Under the pieces are notes generated by a model. That model worked only from the letters and a program-made list of their open reading frames with translations. It did not search any database and was not told where the DNA came from. Below are positions 1 through 5,890 of a DNA stretch of 7,322 nucleotides, in pieces (position 1 is the first letter of the stretch; every line of letters starts with the position of its first letter). The DNA comes from Pseudomonadota bacterium. Lineage in GTDB: Bacteria > Pseudomonadota > Alphaproteobacteria > Rhizobiales > Xanthobacteraceae. A program made the position numbers and the translations under genes. Location of the stretch: the NCBI GenBank assembly GCA_021779635.1, contig JAJYAH010000343.1, positions 1 to 7,322 of the forward strand. Reading direction: 5' to 3'.

Positions 1-2
1 AA

Positions 3-30
3 GATATACTTGACCGAACCGTTCGGTCAA
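3..30 (-). promoter_or_regulatory. Probable divergent promoter leaving the window to the left
   Basis: Read on the minus strand, TTGACC (30-25) is followed after 16 bases by TATATC (8-3), four of six to the -10 consensus. It mirrors the rightward promoter and shares the same operator. It probably transcribes the regulator gene of the efflux operon, which would lie beyond position 1. Confidence 0.4.
10..30. promoter_or_regulatory. Palindromic operator, TetR-type, in front of the efflux operon
   Basis: Two perfect 10-base arms, TTGACCGAAC (10-19) and GTTCGGTCAA (21-30), flank a single central C. The size and symmetry fit an operator bound by a dimeric repressor of the TetR family, which commonly controls EmrAB-type pumps from a divergent gene. 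Its outer bases double as -35 boxes on both strands, so a bound repressor would block both directions. The palindrome is seen directly; the TetR assignment is inference because no regulator gene lies in the window. Confidence 0.75.
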
Positions 31-37
31 TGCTAAT
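10..37 (+). promoter_or_regulatory. Probable promoter of the efflux operon
   Basis: A -35 box TTGACC (10-15, five of six to consensus) and a -10-like GCTAAT (32-37, four of six) are separated by 16 bases. The -35 box lies inside the left operator arm. Transcription would begin near 44, giving an untranslated leader of about 60 bases before the ATG at 107. This is a match by eye, not a mapped start. Confidence 0.5.
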
Positions 38-94
38 TTAAAGGCTGGCGAGGGGCGAGGCCTGTTTTTGGCTGCGCCGGCATCGCGACGTAAC

Positions 95-101
95 AAGGAG
101 G
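95..101 (+). promoter_or_regulatory. Strong ribosome binding site that sets the start at 107
   Basis: AAGGAGG lies 5 bases before the ATG at 107. The reading frame is open further upstream to a TTG at 68, which has only a weaker GAGG (57-60) in front of it, and a GTG at 104 is too close to this site. The perfect Shine-Dalgarno match decides for ATG 107. Confidence 0.8.
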
Positions 102-106
102 CCGTG

Positions 107-1417
107 ATGGCCGCAGCGAGAGACCAAGCCGCGCGTATTGTTCGCGCCGAGCCGGATACGGCCGAAGGCGGGTTCGCGCGCGACGTTGCCCCGGCTCCGC
201 TCGAATCGCTTCGTGCTCATCTGGCAGATGAGACTGTCGCGCGCCGCCCCGCCGAGACGCCGGACCGGCCGGCGCCCGATGCGCCGTCCGCAGCGCCGGC
301 GGTCGCTTCCAGTCCCGAGGCGCCGAAACCCGGCAAGCGCAAGCGGGTCTTGATCGGCATCGGCACGCTGCTAGCGCTCGCCATCGCGGCCTATGGCGTG
401 CATTATTTTCTGGTGGGACGCTTTTTCGTCAGCACCGACGACGCCTATGTGCGGGCCAACAATACCACGCTTGGCGCGCGGGTGGCCGGCCACGTCGCAG
501 CCATTCTCCCCGGCGATAACGTGGTGGTGCGGACCGGCGACGTGATCTTCCGAATCGACGACGGCGACTACCGCATCGCGGTCGATGCCGTGCGGACCAA
601 AATCGCGACCCAGCAGGCCACCATCGATCGCATCGGCCGTCAGGTCACGGCATTTCAAAGCGCCGTCGAGCAGGCCAGCGCGCAGCTTGCCTCCGCTGAG
701 GCCGGCCTGAAGCGTGCCGGCCTCGATTACGACCGCCAACAAGCGCTGAGCGCCAAGGGATTCGCCTCACGGGCGACGTTTGAAGTGTCCGAAGCCGGCC
801 GCGATCAGGGGGCGGCGGCGGTGAAATCGGCGCAGGCGGCCTATGACGCCGCCCGCGACAACGTCGAAGTCACCAAGGCGCAGCAGGAGGAAGCCCGCGC
901 GCAGCTTGCGGAACTGCAGACCTCTCTGGCCAAGGCCGAGCGCGACCTCGACTTCACGTCGGTGCGCGCGCCGGTCGACGGCACGTTCTCCAACCGCCTG
1001 GTCTCAACCGGCGACTACATCGTGGTCGGGCAACGGCTCGGCAATGTGGTGCCGCTCGATGACGTCTACATCGACGCCAATTTCAAGGAGACGCAGCTCA
1101 GGCGCATCCGTCCGGGCCAGCCGGTGACGGTCTCGGTGGACGCCTATGGCCATCGCAAATTCGCAGGCGTGGTCGACAGCATCGCGCCCGCGGCAGGTTC
1201 GGTGTTCACGCTGCTGCCGCCGGACAACGCCACCGGCAACTTCACCAAGATCGTGCAGCGGCTTCCGGTTCGCATTCGCGTGCCGAAGGATGTCGCGAGG
1301 CAGAACCTGTTGCGCGCGGGCATGTCGGTCTATGCCACCGTCGATACCCACGCCGGCGCTGCGGATGCCGACAACGACGCCGATCTCGACGCGCCGATGA
1401 TGATCCATCCGCAATAA
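107..1417 (+). CDS. EmrA-like membrane fusion protein (HlyD family), periplasmic adaptor of a drug efflux pump
   Basis: The 436-residue protein would link an inner-membrane transporter to an outer-membrane channel so that drugs leave the cell directly. Residues 1-80 are a long Pro/Ala-rich cytoplasmic tail ending in KPGKRKR. One membrane helix follows (about 81-103), then the family signature STDDAYVRANNT (109-120). The first lipoyl half lies at about 122-155, an Ala/Gln-rich coiled coil at 160-280, and the second lipoyl half from FTSVRAPVDGTFSN (283-296). The beta-barrel carries VYIDANFKETQLRRIRPGQP (320-339) and SVFTLLPPDNATGNFTKIVQ (365-384), both typical of EmrA. The length is somewhat above the usual 390 or so because of the N-terminal tail. 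The transporter gene starts 55 bases downstream and is surely co-transcribed. Family and role are clear; the substrate is unknown, and no TolC-type gene is present in the window. Confidence 0.93.
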   Translation: MAAARDQAARIVRAEPDTAEGGFARDVAPAPLESLRAHLADETVARRPAETPDRPAPDAPSAAPAVASSPEAPKPGKRKRVLIGIGTLLALAIAAYGVHYFLVGRFFVSTDDAYVRANNTTLGARVAGHVAAILPGDNVVVRTGDVIFRIDDGDYRIAVDAVRTKIATQQATIDRIGRQVTAFQSAVEQASAQLASAEAGLKRAGLDYDRQQALSAKGFASRATFEVSEAGRDQGAAAVKSAQAAYDAARDNVEVTKAQQEEARAQLAELQTSLAKAERDLDFTSVRAPVDGTFSNRLVSTGDYIVVGQRLGNVVPLDDVYIDANFKETQLRRIRPGQPVTVSVDAYGHRKFAGVVDSIAPAAGSVFTLLPPDNATGNFTKIVQRLPVRIRVPKDVARQNLLRAGMSVYATVDTHAGAADADNDADLDAPMMIHPQ

Positions 1418-1426
1418 TTGACGGAT

Positions 1427-1441
1427 CGGGCGGCGCGCCCG
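1427..1441 (+). other. Small GC hairpin between the two efflux genes
   Basis: CGGGCG (1427-1432) and CGCCCG (1436-1441) pair around the loop GCG. It lies in the 55-base gap between the adaptor stop and the transporter start, and no T-run follows, so it is not a terminator. It might adjust translation or mRNA stability of the second gene, whose own ribosome site is weak (only GAG at 1464-1466). In GC-rich DNA such a stem can also be chance. Confidence 0.35.
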
Positions 1442-1472
1442 GTTCGCGAGCACGTCCTGACCCGAGCAAACC

Positions 1473-3062
1473 ATGGCTGACGCCACCACCGCACCGCCGA
1501 CGATGATGATGGATGCCGCTGCGGCTCCGTCCGAGCGCATCGCGCCGCGGCGGCTGGTGGCGTTTCTGATCATGGTATTCGGGATGTTCATGTCGATCCT
1601 GGACATCCAGATCGTCTCGGCATCGCTCACCGATATCCAGGCCGGGCTGTCGGCGAGCTCGACCGAGGTGTCGTGGGTCCAGACCGCGTATCTGATCGCG
1701 GAAGTGATCGCGATCCCGTTGTCCGGATTCCTGTCGCGCGCGCTCGGCACGCGGCTATTGTTCGCGATTTCCGCCTGCGGCTTCACCGGCGCGAGCTTCC
1801 TGTGCGGATTCGCCTCGTCGATCGAGCAGATGATCCTCTGGCGCGCGATCCAGGGCTTCCTCGGCGCGGGCATGATCCCGACCGTGTTCGCGTCGGCCTA
1901 TACGGTGTTTCCGCGTTCCAAATTCTACATCGTCGGCCCGATCATCGGTCTGGTCGCCACCCTGGCGCCGACCATCGGCCCGACGGTCGGCGGCTACATC
2001 ACCGACGCGATGTCATGGCACTGGCTGTTCTTCATCAACGTCGTCCCCGGCATCGGCATCACCGTCGGCGTGCTGGCGCTGGTCGATTTCGATCAGCCGA
2101 ATTTCGAGCTGCTCGATCGCTTCGACTGGTTTGGCCTGATCGCGATGGCGGGGTTTCTGGGCTCGCTCGAATATGTGCTCGAGGAAGGGCCTCAATATGA
2201 GTGGCTGCAGGATACCTCGGTCGCGATCTGCGCCTGGGTTTGCGGGCTTTCCGCCATCGCCTTCTTCTACCGGGTGCTGACCGCGGAAGAACCGATCGTC
2301 GATATCAGGGCCTTCACCGACCGCAATTTCGGTGTCGGCTGCATGATCTCGTTCTGCGTCGGCATCGGCCTCTACGGCCTCACCTACATGTATCCGCGCT
2401 ATCTCGCCGAAGTGCGCGGCTACAGCGCGCTGATGATCGGCGAAACCATGTTCGTCTCCGGCGCCACCATGTTTCTCGTCGCACCGATCGTGGGGCGTTT
2501 GATGCTCAGGATCGACATGCGCCTGATCATCGCGGCGGGCCTTATCATCTTCGCGCTCGGCTCCTGGCAGATGACCTGGATCACCCGCGATTATGATTTT
2601 TACGAGCTGCTGGTGCCGCAGATCCTGCGCGGGATCGGCATGATGTTCGCGATGGTGCCGACCAACAATATCTCGCTCGGGACATTGCGGCCGGATCGGG
2701 TGAAGAATGCGTCGGGACTGTTCAACCTGACGCGCAATCTCGGCGGCGCGGTGGGGCTCGCGATCATCAATCAGGTGCTGAACGACCGAACCGACCTGCA
2801 TATCTCGCGCTTGCAGGAACGGGTGAACTGGGGCAACGCGGTTGCGACCGAAACGCTCGACATGTTCACCCAGCGCATGCAGGGCATGGGCGACGCCGCC
2901 CTGATGGCGATGAAGCAATTGTCCCAGATCGTGCACCGGCAGGCGGTGGTGATGGGTTATGGTGACGCTTTCTTCATGCTGACGATGTTCTATTTCGGCC
3001 TCAGCCTGATGGTCATGCTGCTGAAGAAGCCCGCGATGCTTTCTTCGGAGCCCGCGCATTAA
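1473..3062 (+). CDS. EmrB/QacA-type DHA2 multidrug efflux transporter (MFS)
   Basis: The 529-residue inner-membrane proton antiporter of the DHA2 (14-helix) branch is the transport subunit partnered with the adaptor encoded just upstream. After about 26 hydrophilic residues come the first helix and the DHA2 motif LDIQIVSASL (43-52). A motif A form, GFLSRALGTR (85-94), a motif B form, WRAIQGFLGAG (123-133), and the antiporter motif C region APTIGPTVGGYI (165-176) with WHWLFFINVVPG (182-193) follow in order. The second half has the characteristic PQILRGIGMMFAMVPTNN (382-399) and GLFNLTRNLGGAVG (415-428), then a long periplasmic loop (about 435-490) and a last helix (about 497-517). Length and motif order are normal and the gene looks intact. 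The ATG at 1473 has a poor Shine-Dalgarno, suggesting coupling to the upstream gene; Met11-13 are possible but less supported starts. Substrates cannot be read from sequence. Confidence 0.93.
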   Translation: MADATTAPPTMMMDAAAAPSERIAPRRLVAFLIMVFGMFMSILDIQIVSASLTDIQAGLSASSTEVSWVQTAYLIAEVIAIPLSGFLSRALGTRLLFAISACGFTGASFLCGFASSIEQMILWRAIQGFLGAGMIPTVFASAYTVFPRSKFYIVGPIIGLVATLAPTIGPTVGGYITDAMSWHWLFFINVVPGIGITVGVLALVDFDQPNFELLDRFDWFGLIAMAGFLGSLEYVLEEGPQYEWLQDTSVAICAWVCGLSAIAFFYRVLTAEEPIVDIRAFTDRNFGVGCMISFCVGIGLYGLTYMYPRYLAEVRGYSALMIGETMFVSGATMFLVAPIVGRLMLRIDMRLIIAAGLIIFALGSWQMTWITRDYDFYELLVPQILRGIGMMFAMVPTNNISLGTLRPDRVKNASGLFNLTRNLGGAVGLAIINQVLNDRTDLHISRLQERVNWGNAVATETLDMFTQRMQGMGDAALMAMKQLSQIVHRQAVVMGYGDAFFMLTMFYFGLSLMVMLLKKPAMLSSEPAH

Positions 3063-3162
3063 AGCATGATCCGGAAAAGTGGACACCGGTTTTCCGAAAA
3101 GATCATGCTTAAACAAAAAGATAGAGCCAGATGGCGATTCAACGAAGAGCCATCTCGCTCTA
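3062..3162. repeat. Compound palindromic intergenic repeat of the Bradyrhizobium group
   Basis: The first palindrome has outer arms AAGCATGATC (3062-3071) and GATCATGCTT (3101-3110) and inner arms CGGAAAA (3072-3078) and TTTTCCG (3090-3096). The two levels of pairing are offset by an unpaired AAAA (3097-3100). After an A-rich link a second palindrome has TAGAGC-c-AGATGGC (3122-3135) against GCCATCT-c-GCTCTA (3149-3162), with 13 pairs and one C-C mismatch. It begins inside the stop codon of the transporter gene. From memory, closely similar sequence is dispersed in many copies between genes of Bradyrhizobium and relatives. It could form strong RNA hairpins that protect the 3' end of the efflux mRNA; no T-run follows, so it is not a classic terminator. 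Confidence 0.75.
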
Positions 3163-3288
3163 GGGGCGTGGAATCGCTAATACGATTCTTTGGGCGCAGT
3201 GCGCCGAAATCCGCTTCGCTGTGAAAGCGAGTGATTCGTTGCGTTGCCGCGAAATGACGCGATGTGCTGCCAGTTCCGGACCCTCAGG
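3163..3288. other. Convergent intergenic spacer with short hairpins
   Basis: There is no gene here. Three small inverted repeats follow each other: GAATCG/CGATTC (3171-3176 and 3183-3188), GGCGC/GCGCC (3193-3197 and 3201-3205) and TCGCT/AGCGA (3216-3220 and 3226-3230). They lie between the 3' ends of the transporter gene and the convergent acetyltransferase gene. None has a T-run on either strand, so I do not call a terminator, although stacked hairpins here may still help to end or protect transcripts from both sides. Confidence 0.4.
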
Positions 3289-3756
3289 CTAATCCGCAGG
3301 GCAAAGGTTCATCGCCAGTTTCGGCAACATCCTTCCCGGCACCGAGCCAGACGGCGCTTCGCCGACATCGTAAGCTCCCATCCTCCGGTAGAACGGAGCC
3401 GCATCGGGATCCGCATCGATGGTTAGTCGCGTGGCACCCAGTTCTTTCGCGATGTCGGTAACCCAAACGAGCAGCGCCTTGCCGGCGCCACTGCGAAGCG
3501 CGCCGGGCTCGACGAAAAGTTTCAGCAAATCCGCCTCACCATCGACGACTTTTACCTGTGCAACACCGATTGGCTTGCCGTTATGTTCGGCAACTGCGAT
3601 CGGCGTCAACGCCAAGTCGCGCGGTTCAAACGACAACTCGCGGCGACATGCTTCCATGAATTCCTGGTCGTAGCCCCAGACGGCTTTGGACCTGAAACAC
3701 AGATCGGAAAGGCTGGACAACTCGGCAATAGTTGGGGCTCGGATCGTCAGAGGCAA
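3289..3756 (-). CDS. GNAT-family N-acetyltransferase
   Basis: The 155-residue cytoplasmic enzyme is of the Gcn5-related type, which moves an acetyl group from acetyl-CoA to an amine; the acceptor is unknown. The N-terminal strand and helix are at 1-40. The central strands IAVAEHNGKPIGVAQVKVV (53-71) lead to LLKLFVEP (77-84), and the acetyl-CoA pyrophosphate loop is RSGAGKALL (88-96). A conserved C-terminal part DADPDAAPFYRRMGAYDVGE (114-133) carries the usual Tyr before the last strands. The loop keeps G-x-G, but the first position of the usual Q/R-x-x-G-x-G is Leu87. The start is a TTG with a strong AGGGAGG six bases before it; the next in-frame Met (34) would remove the first strand and helix. 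Size is normal for the family. A 50-residue gene lies 95 bases upstream on the same strand and may share a transcript. Confidence 0.85.
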   Translation of the reverse strand: MPLTIRAPTIAELSSLSDLCFRSKAVWGYDQEFMEACRRELSFEPRDLALTPIAVAEHNGKPIGVAQVKVVDGEADLLKLFVEPGALRSGAGKALLVWVTDIAKELGATRLTIDADPDAAPFYRRMGAYDVGEAPSGSVPGRMLPKLAMNLCPAD

Positions 3757-3762
3757 GCTAAA

Positions 3763-3769
3763 CCTCCCT
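3763..3769 (-). promoter_or_regulatory. Ribosome binding site supporting a TTG start
   Basis: On the minus strand AGGGAGG (3769-3763) is followed by the six bases TTTAGC and then TTG at 3756. This spacing and match justify the non-ATG start of the acetyltransferase. Confidence 0.75.
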
Positions 3770-3851
3770 GGACTTGAAGGAACAGTTTAGCATTTCAGCT
3801 TGCGAACGTCTCTTTGGGTCAAACGCTTCATTTTCGCCGGGAGAGCTTGAT

Positions 3852-4004
3852 TTACGCCAATCGGGATCCGAGCTGCCACTCCCGGTAATTGGCCTCGTGC
3901 TCGGCGATGAGATTTTGAAGTACCCGACGTTGTTTTTCGTCGGTCGTTTCCATCAGCCGCTTGTGGAGTAATTTCAAGTTCTCGTCGTAGAGGAACTTAT
4001 CCAT
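3852..4004 (-). CDS. Small charged helical protein of unknown function, 50 residues
   Basis: The minus-strand ATG at 4004 opens a 50-codon frame ending in TAA (3854-3852). It begins MDKFLYDENLKLLHKRLMET and ends YREWQLGSRLA. Almost the whole chain is rich in Lys, Glu, Arg and Leu with an alternating pattern that suggests one or two amphipathic helices. There is no signal peptide, membrane helix or cysteine. A Shine-Dalgarno-like CAGGGA lies about 8 bases before the ATG. From memory, Bradyrhizobium-type genomes encode many small proteins of this plan (short start, then a repeat of the form L-x-x-x-TDE-x-x-R-x-x-L-x-x-L-x-x-E), generally annotated as hypothetical. Base composition is near half GC by my count, lower than the flanking large genes. 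The acetyltransferase follows on the same strand after 97 bases. I do not know its function. Confidence 0.7.
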   Translation of the reverse strand: MDKFLYDENLKLLHKRLMETTDEKQRRVLQNLIAEHEANYREWQLGSRLA

Positions 4005-4318
4005 GGTCGATTTCCCTGCATTTAGGGCGGGAGTACGACACTCTCAGTCACCGGAAACAGCCAAAGGCGGGGCGGTGATAGGTAATATTACATACCCATT
4101 GTGTCAGGGAGTCGACAAATAAAACGGGGATTTTGCCGGCGCGAGTGGAAAGCAGGGGGCAGGTTGTTCGCGCCGAAGTCCCTTGTTGCGACCGGGGTTG
4201 ATCCGGCAGCACTCCTGCCACGTCCGCTCATGCCGCCGAGAGCGGCGTTTGAGCCGACATCCCGCTGAGGTGCAATCGCAGCAGGCGCGACCGTCACCGA
4301 CGCCGTTCTAATTGAGCC
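4005..4318. other. Intergenic region of 314 bases without a convincing gene
   Basis: The part near 4060-4135 is AT-rich for this window and contains the perfect 10-base palindrome GTAATATTAC (4082-4091). Its minus-strand reading TAATAT could be a -10 box for the small gene starting at 4004, but no -35 box at proper spacing is seen. A small stem, GCCGC/GCGGC (4232-4236 and 4242-4246), lies downstream of the methyltransferase gene stop and has no T-run. A 69-codon minus-strand open frame at 4088-4297 has no Shine-Dalgarno and biased, low-complexity content, so I do not call it a gene. Confidence 0.5.
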
Positions 4319-5650
4319 TCAGCGGTAGAGGTCGGCACGGGTCGGCGGCACGCCGGAGGGCCCGCGCACACGGCGCGAGGCCAGCGTCTGAAAAATCCCG
4401 ATGGTGCCTTGCGTAAAGGCGATCGAGACCACGGCGAGATAGGCGATCCACAGCCTGGTCTTCTCGCTACCGACCTCGCGCTCTGCTGCTGCGCGGTTCG
4501 CCGAAAGGCGATCGTGCCAGTGCCGGGTGGTGCGGGCATAGTGCTCGCGCCACGCCTCGACGTCGTGCACTTCAAAGCCGTGATGCTCCAGGTTGGCAAT
4601 CGACATGCCCAGATGATCGAGTTCGCCGCCTGGAAAAATGTAGCGGCCAATCGCGCCGGCGGCTGCCCGGTCGCGTCGGCGGCCTCGACGAAACCGCTCA
4701 TAGGCCGGCGCGCGCAGCGCGATGGAATGATGAAGATACAGGCCGCCCGGCTTCAGCAAGCGGTTGACGCTCTCGAAGTATGCCCGGTGATTGGCTTCGC
4801 CGACGTGCTCGAACATCCCGATCGAGGCGATCTTGTCAAAGCTGCCCTCCACAGCGCTATGGTCGCGCAGTTCGAGCGTCACCCTGTCTGCGAGACCAAG
4901 CCGCGCAACCTTTTCCCTTGCATACGCGAATTGTTCCTCTGCCAGTGTTACGCCATGGGCGCGAACGCCGAAGTGCTCTGCGGCGTGACAGACAAGTGCA
5001 CCCCAGCCGCAGCCGATGTCGAGCAGGCTTTCCCCGGGCTGAAGGCGCAATTTGCGGCAGATCATATCGAGCTTGTCGCGCTGAGCGGTCGCAAGGTCGT
5101 TGTTCCAGTCCGTGAAATAGCCGCAGCTGTACACCATCTCCGGATCGAGAAAGAGCGCGTAGAATTCATTGGAGAGGTCATAATGGTAGTGGACGTTCTT
5201 CTTGTTGGCCGCTTCGGTCCCGTCGGTTCCCGCCTTGTCGCCGCGGACGGCCTCCAGTGGCCACGGCCCGCCGCGCGGCACGAACAGGAATTTTGTCGTG
5301 GCCGCCAGCGCCAGACGCTTGTCGAGAGACTTCATCAGTGTCCTGGTGCGGGCCTTCGGCCGGCGCGCCACGAGATCGAAAAACGATCCGTTGCGGAGGT
5401 CGAACCGTGACGTCACCCAGAGATTGAGGAAGGTGTCGACGCTCGGCCGCCGTATCATCGCCGCCACGGCGCCTTCGTCAGCGATCACGAGCGCCAATGC
5501 GTCCGCCGGCAGATCGGCCGGCACCGTGGAGCCGTCCCACAGTACGAAGCCGACATCGGGCAGGATGCGCTCGCTGACATGGGTGAGCAAGCGCCTGAAT
5601 GTATCAAGGCGGCGCGCAGCTTTTCGGTCTGTCGACGCAACGTTACTCAT
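4319..5650 (-). CDS. Cyclopropane-fatty-acid synthase family SAM-dependent methyltransferase
   Basis: The 443-residue cytoplasmic, membrane-associated enzyme is of the CFA synthase family. Members transfer a methylene group from S-adenosylmethionine onto cis double bonds of phospholipid acyl chains. The N-terminal lipid-binding-like domain covers about 15-125. The core starts with NVHYHYDLSNEFYALFLDPE (152-171) and YSCGYF (174-179), followed by the SAM-binding loop LLDIGCGWGAL (209-219), IGMFEHVG (277-284), LYLHHSI (304-310), YIFPGGELDH (337-346) and the C-terminal HYARTTRHW (370-378). By alignment from memory, the E. coli bicarbonate-site residues Cys139, Glu239, His266 and Tyr317 correspond to Cys176, Glu281, His308 and Tyr371 here, all present. 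It is longer than E. coli Cfa (382) but ordinary for rhizobial homologues. The segment at 312-336 is unusually Arg/Ala-rich. An in-frame TGA directly before ATG 5650 rules out a longer start. Exact product (cyclopropane, or another methylated lipid) is uncertain because rhizobia carry several paralogues. Confidence 0.9.
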   Translation of the reverse strand: MSNVASTDRKAARRLDTFRRLLTHVSERILPDVGFVLWDGSTVPADLPADALALVIADEGAVAAMIRRPSVDTFLNLWVTSRFDLRNGSFFDLVARRPKARTRTLMKSLDKRLALAATTKFLFVPRGGPWPLEAVRGDKAGTDGTEAANKKNVHYHYDLSNEFYALFLDPEMVYSCGYFTDWNNDLATAQRDKLDMICRKLRLQPGESLLDIGCGWGALVCHAAEHFGVRAHGVTLAEEQFAYAREKVARLGLADRVTLELRDHSAVEGSFDKIASIGMFEHVGEANHRAYFESVNRLLKPGGLYLHHSIALRAPAYERFRRGRRRDRAAAGAIGRYIFPGGELDHLGMSIANLEHHGFEVHDVEAWREHYARTTRHWHDRLSANRAAAEREVGSEKTRLWIAYLAVVSIAFTQGTIGIFQTLASRRVRGPSGVPPTRADLYR

Positions 5651-5672
5651 TCAGTAAATCCGATCGGCTCAT
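5643..5672 (-). other. Nine-codon upstream reading frame overlapping the methyltransferase start
   Basis: An ATG at 5672 opens the frame MSRSDLLNE and stops with TAA at 5645-5643. The stop falls just after the methyltransferase ATG (5650), so the two frames overlap by eight bases. Ribosomes finishing the short frame could restart on the methyltransferase, whose own Shine-Dalgarno is poor. No strong ribosome site precedes the short frame either, so this may be chance. Confidence 0.25.
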
Positions 5673-5702
5673 GTGCTTTGGTCTTTCGTCGCGGCGGCGA
5701 CA

Positions 5703-5721
5703 GGCACTTTCGTTTTGTGCC
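5703..5721. repeat. Inverted repeat upstream of the methyltransferase gene
   Basis: GGCAC (5703-5707) and GTGCC (5717-5721) flank nine T-rich bases, about 53 bases before the methyltransferase start on the minus strand. It could be an operator half-site pair or chance; no regulator is known. Confidence 0.3.
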
Positions 5722-5843
5722 AGACAGAGTAGTGCATTAAGTCGCTCGGAGGCCGTCCCCATCCATGCCCCGCGCTTTCGCGAACTTCCACCTGTCGCCA
5801 GCCAACCATACCCACGACTGAGCGCTGCCGCACGATAATCGAA

Positions 5844-5868
5844 GCCCGCGACGATGCTTGTCGCGGGC
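5844..5868 (-). terminator. Probable intrinsic terminator of the substrate-binding protein gene
   Basis: A perfect 9-pair GC-rich stem, GCCCGCGAC and GTCGCGGGC around a 7-base loop, lies 22 bases beyond the stop codon of the minus-strand gene. On that strand it is followed by TTCGATTATC, a broken and weak T-tract. Position and stem strength favour a terminator for that gene. Confidence 0.6.
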
Positions 5869-5890
5869 CCTTCGCGGCTGCTCCGGTCGA

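Noticed and set aside
2013..3116. Minus-strand open frame of 367 codons opposite the transporter gene
   Set aside because: It is the antisense shadow of the EmrB-type gene, and its His/Asp/Arg-heavy composition fits no protein family.
3193..3205. GGCGC/GCGCC hairpin as a bidirectional terminator between the convergent genes
   Set aside because: The stem is only five pairs with a three-base loop and neither strand has a T-run after it.
4083..4091. TAATATTAC, identical to the replication-origin nonamer of geminiviruses
   Set aside because: A nine-base match in an AT-rich spacer of a bacterial chromosome, without a surrounding stem-loop or Rep gene, is chance.
4088..4297. Minus-strand open frame of 69 codons in the gap downstream of the methyltransferase gene
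   Set aside because: It has no ribosome binding site, low-complexity content and no recognisable family features; it looks like an open frame by chance in GC-rich DNA.
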